The notes beneath the pieces were generated by a model. The model had not been told where the DNA came from. It did no database searches and saw only the letters and a list, made by a program, of their open reading frames with translations. From NCBI RefSeq assembly GCF_006874585.1, contig NZ_CP029763.1, positions 1-64,000 on the forward strand: a stretch of 64,000 nucleotides of DNA. The letters run 5' to 3'. The DNA comes from Sphingomonas sp. IC081 (GTDB lineage: Bacteria > Pseudomonadota > Alphaproteobacteria > Sphingomonadales > Sphingomonadaceae). The first letter of the stretch is position 1, and each line of letters starts with the position of its first letter. The translations under genes and the position numbers were made by a program. Positions 18,106 to 27,337 of the stretch are shown here, piece after piece.

Positions 18106-19313
18106 TGGCCGAAGCCTTTATCTGCGACGCCGTCCGCACGCCGATCGGCCGTTATGGCGGCATATTGGCCGGCATCCGGGCGGATGATCTGGGCGCGCTG
18201 CCGATGAAGGCGCTGATCGAGCGCAATCCGGGGCTGGACCCGGCGGTGATCGACGAGGTCTTCTACGGCTGCGCCAACCAGTCGGGCGAGGATAATCGCA
18301 ACGTCGCGCGGATGAGCCTGTTGCTGGCGGGCCTGCCGCATGGGGTGGCGGGCGTGACGCTGAACCGGCTGTGCGCGTCCGGGCTGGAATCGGTGGGCGC
18401 CGCCGCGCGCGCGATCCGCACGGGCGAGATGGGCGTCGCTATCGCCGGCGGCGTGGAAAACATGACCCGCGCGCCCTTCGTGGTGGGCAAGGCGGGCAGC
18501 GCCTATGGCCGCGCCCAGCAGATGGAAGACACGACCATGGGCTGGCGCTTCGTCAACCCGGCGCTCGACGCGCTCTATGGCACCGAAACGATGCCGCGCA
18601 CGGCGGAAAATGTGGCGCACGACCATGGCATCAGCCGCAAGGATCAGGACGCTTTCGCGCTGCGCAGCCAGCAGCGCGCCGTCGCCGCGCAACAGAACGG
18701 CTTTTTCGACGAAGAGATCATCACCGTCGTCACGCCCGGTCGCAAGCGGGGCGAGACGGTGGAGGTCCGCACCGACGAGCATCCCCGCGCCGACACGACG
18801 ATCGAGGGGCTGGGCAAGTTGAAGCCGCTGTTCGGGCCCGAGGGCACCGTCACCGCCGGCAACGCGTCGGGCATCAATGATGGCGCGGCGGCGATGATCA
18901 TCGCCAGCGAGGCGGCGGCCAAGGCCCATGGCCTGACGCCCCGCGCGCGCATCCTGGGCATGGCGTCGGCCGGCGTCGAACCCCGCGTGATGGGTATCGG
19001 CCCCATCCCCGCCACGCAAAAGCTGATGGCGCATCTGGGCCTGACGATCGGCGATTTCGACGCAGTCGAACTGAACGAAGCCTTTGCCAGCCAGTCGCTG
19101 GCGGTCGTGCGGCAGCTGGGCCTGGCCGACGATGCGGACCATGTGAACCCCAATGGCGGCGCCATCGCGCTGGGCCATCCGCTGGGCATGTCAGGCGCAC
19201 GGTTGGCGATGACGCTGGTGCATCAGCTGGAAAAGAGCGGCGGCAGGCGCGGACTGGCGACGCTGTGCATCGGCGTCGGCATGGGGCTGGCGTTGGCGGT
19301 CGAGCGGGTCTGA
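18105..19313 (+). CDS. pcaF: 3-oxoadipyl-CoA thiolase PcaF
   Basis: A 402-residue thiolase. The nucleophilic Cys is C90 (NRLCASGLES); NEAFA, the His in GHPLGMSGAR and the second Cys in LCIGVGMG are all present. It splits 3-oxoadipyl-CoA into succinyl-CoA and acetyl-CoA, the last step of the beta-ketoadipate route. It is the third gene of pcaIJF. Confidence 0.95.
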   Translation: MAEAFICDAVRTPIGRYGGILAGIRADDLGALPMKALIERNPGLDPAVIDEVFYGCANQSGEDNRNVARMSLLLAGLPHGVAGVTLNRLCASGLESVGAAARAIRTGEMGVAIAGGVENMTRAPFVVGKAGSAYGRAQQMEDTTMGWRFVNPALDALYGTETMPRTAENVAHDHGISRKDQDAFALRSQQRAVAAQQNGFFDEEIITVVTPGRKRGETVEVRTDEHPRADTTIEGLGKLKPLFGPEGTVTAGNASGINDGAAAMIIASEAAAKAHGLTPRARILGMASAGVEPRVMGIGPIPATQKLMAHLGLTIGDFDAVELNEAFASQSLAVVRQLGLADDADHVNPNGGAIALGHPLGMSGARLAMTLVHQLEKSGGRRGLATLCIGVGMGLALAVERV

Positions 19314-19411
19314 CGTGCGCCCCGCCCCTCGCTTGTCCCATCGAAAGGCATAGGCTATTGTCCACAGTGAGGACTTATCCTTATGACCCAGCGAGGGCCG
19401 AGGCGTCAGGC

Positions 19412-20383
19412 ATGTCTGAACTTCAAATGATGGCCGGTTCACCAGGCAAGAGCTGGCGCCTGTTTGAGTCTTCGGACGTCGATGAAACGCGCGAGAAGAT
19501 TTCGCGCGTGCTGCAACCGCATCGGCTGGCGCCCCTCAATCGGGGCAAGCATCAGGGGTCGATGAACTATGTCTCGCTCGGCAGCATCGGGATCGGGACG
19601 ATTCGCTTCGGCGAAATGGCGATCGATCTGGACGAGGTCGAAGGCTATCATCTGTTCATCTTCTGCCTGTCCGGCAAGGCGGAACTCAACATCCATCGCG
19701 AAACCATGGACGCAAGCGGCACGCAGGGCGTCTATGTCGCGCCGGGCACCCCCCTGCGCGGGCGGTTCAGCCATGATTGCGAACAGCTGGTCCTGCGCGT
19801 CGACAAGCGGGCGCTGACCGCGGCCAATGAAGGCAACCTGCCGCATTTCCGCACCCGCATCGACATGAAGGCGCCCCTGTCCTCGCCTTGGGCCAGTATC
19901 CTCAATTCCCTGATCGGCGACGACAGCGCCATCGGCATGGTGCAGGGCGACGAACGCATCGCCCGCAATTATGAGCGGTTGCTGCTGAGCCTGCTGCTGG
20001 CGGGCGAGCAGGACGGCGCGCCGGCCCGCGCCAGCATCGCGCCGGCGGCGGTGCGCAAGGCCGAAGCCTTTATGCGGGAACATTTCGCATTGCCCATCAC
20101 CCTGGGAGATATCGCCACGGCGGCCGGCGTGCCGGCGCGAACGCTGCTGGACAATTTCCGCAAGTTTCGCGACGAAAGCCCAATGAAGGCGCTGCGGCGA
20201 TATCGGATGGACCATGCGCGGATGTTGCTGGAAACGGGCGAATGCAGCAGCGTCACCGATGCGGCGCTGGCGTCCGGGGTGTCGCATCTGGGCCGGTTCT
20301 CGCGCGATTTCCGGGAGCAATTCGGCCGGTTGCCGTCCGAGATCCAGATGAGCGACGCCTTCGCCTGCATCGGCGACAGCTGA
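19412..20383 (+). CDS. andR: AraC/XylS-type regulator, candidate AndR of the anthranilate genes
   Basis: A 323-residue regulator with an N-terminal cupin-like domain (~30-190, HLFIFCLSGKAELN, GVYVAPGTPLRG) and a C-terminal double helix-turn-helix (~225-315, ITLGDIATAAGVPARTLLDNF, DAALASGVSHLGRFSRDFRE). It precedes the anthranilate-type dioxygenase genes on the same strand by 197 bases. In Burkholderia cepacia DBO1 the homologous three-component anthranilate dioxygenase is controlled by an AraC/XylS regulator called AndR, so the name is used by analogy. The start ATG 19412 is taken because the longer frame overlaps pcaF. Anthranilate as effector is inference. Confidence 0.8.
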   Translation: MSELQMMAGSPGKSWRLFESSDVDETREKISRVLQPHRLAPLNRGKHQGSMNYVSLGSIGIGTIRFGEMAIDLDEVEGYHLFIFCLSGKAELNIHRETMDASGTQGVYVAPGTPLRGRFSHDCEQLVLRVDKRALTAANEGNLPHFRTRIDMKAPLSSPWASILNSLIGDDSAIGMVQGDERIARNYERLLLSLLLAGEQDGAPARASIAPAAVRKAEAFMREHFALPITLGDIATAAGVPARTLLDNFRKFRDESPMKALRRYRMDHARMLLETGECSSVTDAALASGVSHLGRFSRDFREQFGRLPSEIQMSDAFACIGDS

Positions 20384-20580
20384 AGATCCCGCGACCGACG
20401 CGCCTTTGAAAGGGACGACATATTTCGCGGCTAGGCTGACGGAGGTCCTTTGCAGGCCTATCCGAAAATATCTGCCATAATTGGATAATGCGCCCCAGAG
20501 GCTCGCGCTTGGCGGATAGCGGCGAAAAAGCCCAGGGCGTAGCGTCGGGATCATAAATTCACTGATGCGAGTCTGCTATC

Positions 20581-21864
20581 ATGATCACTGAGAAAACGGC
20601 GCCATTCGAGGCTGACGGGTTTTTCGCCGAAGCCGACGGCTCACGCGTGCCCTATGCTGTCTTCAGTTCCCAGGAAATCTACGATCTGGAGCAGGAGCGC
20701 ATCTATCGCGGCCCGACCTGGAACTTCCTGGGCCTGGAAGCGGAAATCCCCCATCCGGGTGACTACAAGAGCACCTTCGTAGGCGACACGCCCGTCGTGA
20801 TGACGCGCACCGAAGAAGGCGGCCTGGCCGCATGGGTCAACCGCTGCGCGCATCGCGGCGCCATGGTCTGCCGCACGCTGCGCGGCAATGCGACGTCGCA
20901 CAACTGCGTCTACCACCAGTGGAGCTTCGACACCAAGGGCAACCTGCTGGGCGTGCCGTTCCGCCGCGGTCAGAAGGGCCAGGCGGGCATGCCCAAGGAT
21001 TTCAATCCCAAGGAACATAATCTGCGCCAGCTGCGCGTCGACAGCTATTGCGGTCTGGTCTTCGCGACCTTCAGCGAAGAGGTCGAGCCGCTGGACGAAT
21101 ATATCGGCGAAACGATGGGCGGCTACATCAAGCGCGTCTTCCACAAGCCGGTGGAATATCTGGGCTGCACCCGTCAATATTCGAAGTCCAACTGGAAACT
21201 TTACATGGAAAATGTGAAGGATCCGTACCACGCCAGCCTGCTGCACCTGTTCCACACCACCTTCAACATCTTCCGCGTGGGCATGAAGGCTCACTGCGTG
21301 ACCGACGATAGCCATGGGCTGCACAGCATCATCATGGCGATCAAGGAAGGCCAGGACGAAACCGCCGGCGGCGACTACAAGGAACAGAATATCCGTTCCT
21401 ACGACGAAGGCTTCCACCTGGAAGACGACAGCATTCTGGCGCTGGTCGAGGAATATGACATCGTCGCGACCAACCACATCCAGCCGATCTTTCCGCAGCT
21501 GGTCGTGCAGCAGATCCACAACACGCTGGTCGCGCGCCAGCTGTTGCCCAAGGGTCCGAACAATTTCGAGCTGATCTTCCACTTCTTCGGCTATGCCGAC
21601 GATACGCCGGAACTGCGCAACCTGCGCATCAAGCAGGCCAATCTGGTCGGCCCGGCCGGCTACATCTCGATGGAAGATACCGAAGCGACCGAACTGGTCC
21701 AACAGGGCACCGTTCGCGACGGCCGGGAGACGTCGGTCATCGAAATGGCCAAGCATGAACCCGATCAGAGCAACACGCTGATCACCGAAAAGCTGATCCG
21801 CTCCTTCTGGCGCGGTTATCGCAAGCTGATGAAATTCGACCAATCTTCGGCTCAGGGGGCCTGA
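20581..21864 (+). CDS. andAc: Anthranilate 1,2-dioxygenase-type oxygenase, large subunit
   Basis: A 427-residue Rieske oxygenase alpha subunit. Rieske ligands are C89, H91, C109 and H112; mononuclear iron ligands are H217 and H222 after the bridging D214 (NVKDPYHASLLH). It forms an alpha-beta pair with the next gene. With a Rieske ferredoxin and FAD reductase following in the order Ac-Ad-Ab-Aa, the set matches the three-component anthranilate dioxygenase of B. cepacia DBO1. The reaction would give catechol, CO2 and ammonia. Anthranilate as substrate is supported by the car genes (which should produce it) and cat genes (which consume catechol). Salicylate- or benzoate-type substrates cannot be excluded. 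Confidence 0.87.
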   Translation: MITEKTAPFEADGFFAEADGSRVPYAVFSSQEIYDLEQERIYRGPTWNFLGLEAEIPHPGDYKSTFVGDTPVVMTRTEEGGLAAWVNRCAHRGAMVCRTLRGNATSHNCVYHQWSFDTKGNLLGVPFRRGQKGQAGMPKDFNPKEHNLRQLRVDSYCGLVFATFSEEVEPLDEYIGETMGGYIKRVFHKPVEYLGCTRQYSKSNWKLYMENVKDPYHASLLHLFHTTFNIFRVGMKAHCVTDDSHGLHSIIMAIKEGQDETAGGDYKEQNIRSYDEGFHLEDDSILALVEEYDIVATNHIQPIFPQLVVQQIHNTLVARQLLPKGPNNFELIFHFFGYADDTPELRNLRIKQANLVGPAGYISMEDTEATELVQQGTVRDGRETSVIEMAKHEPDQSNTLITEKLIRSFWRGYRKLMKFDQSSAQGA

Positions 21865-21868
21865 ACAT

Positions 21869-22339
21869 ATGTCACACGCATTGCGCGCGGAACTGATGGC
21901 GTTGCAGGATGAGTATATCTCGACGCTCGACACCGACCGGCTGGAAGACTGGCCGACCATGTTCGTGGAAGATTGCTTCTACGAAATCATCCCCAAGGAA
22001 AATGTCGACCAGGGCCTGCCCGCGCCGATCATCTATTGCGACAGCAAGAAGATGCTGCGGGATCGCGTCGTCTCCCTGCGCCACGCCAACATCTATGCGG
22101 CGGTCATCTACCGGCATTTCGTGTCGGGCCTGACCTTTGCCGAACAGCCCGACGGCAGCATCGAAATGCAGTCGAGCTATCTGGTGATCAACACCAGCCA
22201 GCTGGGTGAATCGGTCGTCTACCAGACGGGTCGCTACAATGATGTGGTGGTGCGCGAAGACGGCCGGCTGCGCTTCAAGAAGAAGCAGTGCGTTTACGAC
22301 ACTTCACGTGTACAGACCCTGCTCGCGCTGCCGATCTGA
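21869..22339 (+). CDS. andAd: Anthranilate 1,2-dioxygenase-type oxygenase, small subunit
   Basis: A 156-residue NTF2-fold beta subunit (ALQDEYISTLDTDRLEDWPT, MFVEDCFYEIIPKENVDQG, YNDVVVREDGRLRFKKKQCV). It should pack with the large subunit as alpha3beta3 and has a structural role. It begins 4 bases after the large-subunit stop. Confidence 0.9.
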   Translation: MSHALRAELMALQDEYISTLDTDRLEDWPTMFVEDCFYEIIPKENVDQGLPAPIIYCDSKKMLRDRVVSLRHANIYAAVIYRHFVSGLTFAEQPDGSIEMQSSYLVINTSQLGESVVYQTGRYNDVVVREDGRLRFKKKQCVYDTSRVQTLLALPI

Positions 22340-22352
22340 GGAAAAGGATTAA

Positions 22353-22661
22353 ATGACCAACTGGATTGACGTCGCCTCCGTCGAAGATGTGCTGGAGGAC
22401 GAACCCTTTGCCGCCAATGCCAACGGCACGCCGCTGGCCCTGTTCCGTGTCGAGGACGAGTTCTTCGCGCTCTACGACCTGTGCTCGCATGGCGCGGCCA
22501 AGCTGTCGGAAGGGTTCATCGAGGATGGCTGCGTCGAATGCCCGTTACATCAGGGGCTGGTCTGCATCACCACCGGCGAACCCAAGTCGGCGCCGATCAC
22601 CGAGGCCGTGCGCACTTTCCCTGTGCGCAGGAATGGAGACCGGATCGAGGTGGAACTTTAG
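22353..22661 (+). CDS. andAb: Rieske [2Fe-2S] ferredoxin of the anthranilate-type dioxygenase
   Basis: A 102-residue Rieske ferredoxin with C44-x-H46 and C63-x2-H66 as cluster ligands (YDLCSHGAAKLSEG, CVECPLHQG). It carries electrons from the FAD reductase to the oxygenase. ATG 22353 follows AGGAAAAGGA. A repeat element separates it from the reductase gene. Confidence 0.92.
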   Translation: MTNWIDVASVEDVLEDEPFAANANGTPLALFRVEDEFFALYDLCSHGAAKLSEGFIEDGCVECPLHQGLVCITTGEPKSAPITEAVRTFPVRRNGDRIEVEL

Positions 22662-22763
22662 AGCGGTTTTCGATCTGATTGCATCAGATCGCTGCTCTAA
22701 GTCTTTTGTTTACCGCGATTTCTTAACCAACGATCGATTCCGATCGCTTCGAAATCGCTCTAA
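22660..22763. repeat. Interspersed palindromic repeat element between andAb and andAa
   Basis: About 100 bases whose ends form an imperfect inverted repeat: TAGAGCGGTTTTCGATC at the left against the complement of GATCGCTTCGAAATCGCTCTA at the right. A second inner pair, GATCTGATTGCATCAGATC, is a perfect palindrome. It resembles the abundant AGAGCG...CGCTCT intergenic repeats of alphaproteobacteria, though this is from memory. In the transcript it would fold as a hairpin between two operon genes. Confidence 0.6.
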
Positions 22764-22781
22764 GTGATCGGATGGGATGCG

Positions 22782-24023
22782 ATGACCCTATCAACCCAAT
22801 GTTTCGTGATCGTGGGCGGTGGCCAGGCGGGGGCATGGATCGCGCGCACGCTGCGGGCCGAGGGTTATGACGGCCGCATCCTGCTGATCGCGAAAGAAAT
22901 CCACCTTCCCTACGAGCGGCCGCCGCTGTCCAAGGACATATTGAGCGGCAAGACGGAAATCGCTTCCGCCGCTCTGCTGACCGCCGACAGCGTCGCCACC
23001 CACCAGATCGAGGTGTGGACCGGCACCGTCGCGACGGAGATCGACCGGGATGCGCGGATCGTCCGCTGCGCCGACGGGCGATCGGTCACCTATGACCATC
23101 TGTTCCTGACCACCGGATCGCGGGTGCGCACCCTGCCCTTCACGCAAAAAGGCGAAGGGCCGAAGCGCGTGCATGTGCTGCGCGACCTGGACGATGCGCA
23201 GGGGTTGCGCACGGCCATGAAATCGTCGCGCCGCATCGGCGTGATCGGCGGCGGCTGGATCGGGCTGGAGGTGGCCGCCACGGCGCGCCAGATGGGCCTG
23301 GACGTCATCGTGTTGGAAGCCGCGCCGCGCCTTTGCGGCCGTTCGCTGCCCGAAGAGATTTCCGCCTATCTCGCGCTGATGCATAAGGACCATGGCACCG
23401 ACGTCCGCACCGGCGCCGCGGTCGAAAAGGTGACGGCCACCGCCGATGGCGTGCAGGTCGATGTCGCCGGCGAAGCGCTGCATTTCGACCATGTCGTCAT
23501 CGGCATCGGCATCGTGCCGGAAACCGACCTTGCCGCCGCCGCCGGCCTTGCGGTCGACAATGGGATATTGGTCGACGAATGCGGCCGCACACTGGACCCG
23601 CACATTTCGGCTGCGGGCGACGTCACCAGCCATCCCAACGCCTTCATGGGCGGGCATGTGCGGATGGAATCCTGGGCCAATGCGCAGAATCAGGCGATCG
23701 TGGCGGCCAAGGCGGCGATCGGCGCGGAAGCGGTGCATGCCGACATCCCCTGGGTCTGGTCCGACCAATATGACGCCAACTTCCAAATCATCGGCATGCC
23801 CGAGCGCGCCGCCACGCTGCACAAGCGCGGCAACGAGGCCGACGGCAAATGTTGCTGGCTGGCGGTCGACGCCGCCGGCAAGGCGATCGGCGCGGTATCG
23901 CTCAACATGCCGCGCGAACTGCGCCTCGTCCGCAAGGCGCTGGAACAGGACAAGACACCTGACCTCGACCAGTGGCAGTCGGACAAGATCCGGATTACCG
24001 AAGTCGCGCTGCTGCCGGCCTGA
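22782..24023 (+). CDS. andAa: FAD-dependent ferredoxin reductase of the anthranilate-type dioxygenase
   Basis: A 413-residue BphA4-type NADH:ferredoxin reductase. FAD binding is at VIVGGGQAGAW and the AAGDVTSHP block, NAD binding at GVIGGGWIGLEVAATARQMG, and YERPPLSKDIL is a family signature. It should reduce the Rieske ferredoxin encoded just upstream. The ATG at 22782, after GGATGGGA, is preferred to a GTG 18 bases earlier that falls against the repeat element. Confidence 0.9.
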   Translation: MTLSTQCFVIVGGGQAGAWIARTLRAEGYDGRILLIAKEIHLPYERPPLSKDILSGKTEIASAALLTADSVATHQIEVWTGTVATEIDRDARIVRCADGRSVTYDHLFLTTGSRVRTLPFTQKGEGPKRVHVLRDLDDAQGLRTAMKSSRRIGVIGGGWIGLEVAATARQMGLDVIVLEAAPRLCGRSLPEEISAYLALMHKDHGTDVRTGAAVEKVTATADGVQVDVAGEALHFDHVVIGIGIVPETDLAAAAGLAVDNGILVDECGRTLDPHISAAGDVTSHPNAFMGGHVRMESWANAQNQAIVAAKAAIGAEAVHADIPWVWSDQYDANFQIIGMPERAATLHKRGNEADGKCCWLAVDAAGKAIGAVSLNMPRELRLVRKALEQDKTPDLDQWQSDKIRITEVALLPA

Positions 24024-24312
24024 AGATGGGCTGCATTTCGAGAATAGCTTGGGCCTGGCTGCCAACGGCGGTCGGGCTCATCGCGTTGCGGGACGACCGA
24101 TGGACCAAGTAACGACGCCTTTCCGGACGCGATCTGACAACTTTAATGTCTTCACCGACGATTAGGCGGCATCTCAGCATTCAGCCAATTGGCGGGGGTG
24201 ATGGCGGCCGGGAAAGGTCCCGTGCAAATTGCATGGCCTGCTGGATGCGCGGTTGAAAGCTACCGCCTGATCCGTACACTGCGCGATCAACTATAATCGG
24301 AGAGCCCTGACC

Positions 24313-24687
24313 TTGTATCTGTTCACTTTTCTCTATCCCCGCCCGCAAGGCCGTGCATTCGGCTATGAGCATCATCAGAATGTCCACATGCCGATGGGCC
24401 TTGCGCTGGTGAAAAAGCATCTGGGCGTGCAGCCCGACTTCTACTGGGTCGAGCGCATCGGCGAAAATGATCCCGCATCGCAGGAAAAATATGCCGCCAT
24501 CGTGCACCTCTGCTTCGCCAAGGAGGAGGATCGCGATCGCATATTGGAGATGCCGGGCGTGGCCGAAGCGGCACAGCTACAGGCCGATTACGCCAACTAT
24601 ACCGACACGCCGCCGGAAATCCGGCGCAGCAGGCTGGTCATGGTAAACGATATTGCCAAGGAAACCGCTCGATTCGGCGCCGTCTGA
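24313..24687 (+). CDS. EthD-like (dimeric alpha/beta barrel) small protein
   Basis: A 124-residue protein resembling the EthD family (YLFTFLYPRP, HHQNVHMPMGLALVKKHLGV, ILEMPGVAEAAQLQADYANY). Family members are small barrel proteins often found near oxidative catabolic genes, mostly of unknown role. The start appears to be TTG at 24313, since the conserved first strand begins there and no ATG is in frame before it. It follows the and genes by 289 bases, which hold no other gene. Function here is unknown. Confidence 0.65.
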   Translation: MYLFTFLYPRPQGRAFGYEHHQNVHMPMGLALVKKHLGVQPDFYWVERIGENDPASQEKYAAIVHLCFAKEEDRDRILEMPGVAEAAQLQADYANYTDTPPEIRRSRLVMVNDIAKETARFGAV

Positions 24688-24730
24688 TCGCTATCGTGAT
24701 CAGGAACTGGCGCGCGGCAGGGCCGCATCG

Positions 24731-25507
24731 TCACGCGACGACCTGTGCTAGTGTCGGCGCGATGTCGACCTGACCCAGCTTGGTCAGCGCGCGAGACCGA
24801 TACGTCTTGACCGATGTAGCCTTGATGGCGAGCGACCGCGCGATTTCGCGCGGTGGCATGGCCAGCGCGGCCCGCGCCAGCACTGCCCTTTCCATGTGCG
24901 ACAAGTCCGGGAACTTCTCTTGCAACTTGCCCTCGATCCGACGCAGTGCGTCATCGGTCTTGCCGGCACGGCCCTGCCGCAGCAAACTAGCGATCGCGAC
25001 CGTCGCCAGGGTTGTCAGTGACGTCAGCACATGCTCGAGGTCGGTCGCGCCTTTGCGGAATAGGAAGTTCAGAACGATCGTATGACCTGGCTGGCGCTGG
25101 ACGAAGCTGATTTTGTGATCGAACAGGGGGCGGTCAAAACAGATCTGGCGATATTCAGCGAAGCTGACTTCCTCCTTTCCGATGACGTGCATGAAAAAGC
25201 CGGGCGAGCCGCCCTGCTCCGTCAACGGATCCGCCCGGAAGAAGCGGCCCGTATAACCTTCGACCCGCTTATGCTGATCGTCCAGCCACGATGCGGTCAC
25301 GAGTGTTTTTTGCGGACACCCGTCATGCCGTTCCCACGCGAAAATCTCCTCTACAGCCGCCACTTCGGACGCCAGGTTCAGCAGCAATTCGCCAAAGGCC
25401 TTCGTGCCGCAAGACTCGATCAACTGCGCGCATCGCGCCGGATCGATTATTCCTCGGGACAAATGGGTTGATGGCGCAGGGGCGATGGTCATTGTCGCGA
25501 TTTCCAC
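24731..25507 (-). CDS. LuxR-family transcriptional regulator
   Basis: A 258-residue protein with a C-terminal GerE/LuxR helix-turn-helix (~190-250: FPDLSHMERAVLARAALAM, REIARSLAIKATSVKTYRSR) and an N-terminal region of ~170 residues without a clear receiver or autoinducer domain signature. It diverges from the metallo-hydrolase gene at 25628, so it may control that gene. The C-terminal family is clear and the signal unknown. Confidence 0.8.
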   Translation of the reverse strand: MEIATMTIAPAPSTHLSRGIIDPARCAQLIESCGTKAFGELLLNLASEVAAVEEIFAWERHDGCPQKTLVTASWLDDQHKRVEGYTGRFFRADPLTEQGGSPGFFMHVIGKEEVSFAEYRQICFDRPLFDHKISFVQRQPGHTIVLNFLFRKGATDLEHVLTSLTTLATVAIASLLRQGRAGKTDDALRRIEGKLQEKFPDLSHMERAVLARAALAMPPREIARSLAIKATSVKTYRSRALTKLGQVDIAPTLAQVVA

Positions 25508-25627
25508 TGAGGTGGCTGACTTGATGCATTAGGCGCGGATTCATGTCGTCGTCATTTTGGATGACAAGCCACCTTTGGGTCAATATTATTTATGACTGAT
25601 TGGAATTCAAATCTCTAAGAGGAATTC

Positions 25628-26587
25628 ATGGCCAAGCCTTTTGCATCGTCTGCCGATACTGCGCCCAAAAAGGAAGTGCTGGAGGTACTGGCCGACGGCG
25701 TTTACGCTCTGACCGCCGAGGGCGATCCCAATGTCGGCGCCATCGAGGGCGAGGATTTCCTGGTCTGCTTCGAAGCGCGCGCCACGCCGGCCGCCGCCCG
25801 CGACTGGCTGGTGAGGCTGCGCGAACATACCGACAAGCCGATCAAATATCTGGTCCTAACCCATTATCACGCGGTGCGCGTGCTGGGCGCGAGTGCGTTC
25901 GAAGCCGAACATATCATCACCAGCGAAACCACCCGCAACCTGATCGAGGAGCGTGGCGAGCAGGACTGGGCGAGCGAATATGGCCGCATGCCGCGCCTGT
26001 TCAAGAACCCCGAGGAGATCCCCGGCCTGACCTGGCCGACCCAGACTTTCGAGGGCAGCTATTCGATCCCGCTGGGCGGCGATCGCGGATCGGTGGAACT
26101 GTCCTTCTGCGGCCGGGGCCACACTGCCGGCGACATCGTCGCCTGGCATGAGAAGTCCAAGACGCTGTTCGCGGGCGACCTGGTCGAGGCCGAAGCGGCG
26201 CTCTACACCGGCGACGCCTTCCACATGGAGTGGGCGGGCGCGACGCTGGACAAGGTCAAGTCTTTCCGCGCCGAAAATCTGGTTGGCGGGCGCGGCATGG
26301 TGCCGCGCGGCACCGAAGCATGCGACGCGGCCATCGAACAGACCCGCGCCTTCCTGCAAGGCATGATCGACGAGGTCGGCGCCGTGCACAAGGCGGGCGG
26401 GACGCTGAAGCAGGCGTTCGAAGCCACCCATGAGCGGCTTGCCCCCAAATTCGGCATGTGGCCGATCTTCGAACATTGCCTGCCCTTCGACGTCCAGCGC
26501 CTGTGGGATGAATTTGACGGGATCGACTGGCCGCGCATCTGGACCGAAGAGCGCGACCGGGAAGTCTGGGCCCAGCTCCAGGACTGA
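25628..26587 (+). CDS. Metallo-beta-lactamase-fold protein with an altered metal motif
   Basis: A 319-residue MBL-fold protein. The usual HxHxDH motif reads H79-Y-H81-A-V83-R84, so the Asp and third His are replaced. The later His (GRGHTAGDI) and Asp (LFAGDLVEAE) ligands are kept, whereas the last family His is not evident (VPRGTEACD). It could bind one metal or have lost hydrolase activity. A good GAGGAATTC ribosome site precedes the ATG. It diverges from a LuxR regulator and ends the anthranilate-side gene group. The substrate is unknown. Confidence 0.82.
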   Translation: MAKPFASSADTAPKKEVLEVLADGVYALTAEGDPNVGAIEGEDFLVCFEARATPAAARDWLVRLREHTDKPIKYLVLTHYHAVRVLGASAFEAEHIITSETTRNLIEERGEQDWASEYGRMPRLFKNPEEIPGLTWPTQTFEGSYSIPLGGDRGSVELSFCGRGHTAGDIVAWHEKSKTLFAGDLVEAEAALYTGDAFHMEWAGATLDKVKSFRAENLVGGRGMVPRGTEACDAAIEQTRAFLQGMIDEVGAVHKAGGTLKQAFEATHERLAPKFGMWPIFEHCLPFDVQRLWDEFDGIDWPRIWTEERDREVWAQLQD

Positions 26588-26684
26588 TCGTCATGGCCAC
26601 CGCACCGGAACCACAAACTCGCAATAGCGGGATCCCTGTGTGGCGCCCGCTGGAAACGCCAGCGGCACCCGCAGAGGGCAGCGT

Positions 26685-26722
26685 GAGGGCATAGCGTGGA
26701 AAGTACGCTAAACAACGCTAAG
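26685..26722. repeat. Left terminal inverted repeat of the Tn3-family transposon
   Basis: A 38-base end beginning GAGGGCATAGCGTGGAAAG and closing with CGCTAAG. It matches the complement of 30468-30505 with two mismatches (AA against TG in the middle). Closing in TAAG is typical of Tn3 ends. Confidence 0.9.
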
Positions 26723-26767
26723 CGAGAACGCATGGCGAACGCTCGATGCGAACGGACGGGCGCTTAA

Positions 26768-27337
26768 TCAGGCGGGCCGTTCGATTCCCATCCTACGCAT
26801 TTCGCGATAAATGGTCGATCGGCCGATGCCGAGTTGCCGCGCTGCTTCGGTAGGCGAGATACGAGCTTCGACCAGCTTGATGGCCGCATCCACTTTGGAC
26901 ATGTCCAGCGGCTGACGGCCAGGCTGTTTGCCCTTAGCACGGGCGGCGGCAATACCATCTCTGGTTCGCTCAGAAATCAGCCGTCGCTCAAAATGGGCGA
27001 TGGCCCCAAACACATGGAAGATGAGCTCGCCGGCAGCTGACGAAGTGTCGATCTTTTCTTCAAGGCTCAGGAGCGCGATGCCCTGACCGCGTAGCGTCTC
27101 AACCGTGGTGAGAAGTTCGGCAAGCGAGCGCCCAAGCCGATCGAGGCGGACCACCGCCAGCGTGTCACCCTTGCGGGCATAGGCGATTAGCTCAGCCAGA
27201 CCGGGCCGTTCCATGCTCTTACCTGAAATGACATCGGTGAAGATTTTGATGGCGCCAGCCTTCTCCAGACGCATGGTCTGGCCCGCAACGTCCTGATCGC
27301 CGGTGCTGACGCGGGCATAGCCCAGAATATCACCCAT
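26768..27337 (-). CDS. tnpR: Tn3-family resolvase TnpR (serine recombinase)
   Basis: A 189-residue resolvase. The nucleophilic Ser is in GYARVSTGDQD; VRLDRLGRSLAELL and the ERTRDG region follow, and the C-terminal helix-turn-helix (ISPTEAARQLGIGRSTIYREM) is complete. The start is the ATG giving MGDILGYAR; an upstream extension lacks family features. It would resolve cointegrates at the res site just upstream. Confidence 0.92.
   Translation of the reverse strand: MGDILGYARVSTGDQDVAGQTMRLEKAGAIKIFTDVISGKSMERPGLAELIAYARKGDTLAVVRLDRLGRSLAELLTTVETLRGQGIALLSLEEKIDTSSAAGELIFHVFGAIAHFERRLISERTRDGIAAARAKGKQPGRQPLDMSKVDAAIKLVEARISPTEAARQLGIGRSTIYREMRRMGIERPA

Noticed and set aside
20384..20580. A defined AraC-type operator before andAc
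   Set aside because: TATCCG and GGATA pieces recur in this space, but no pair of direct repeats with regular spacing could be supported.
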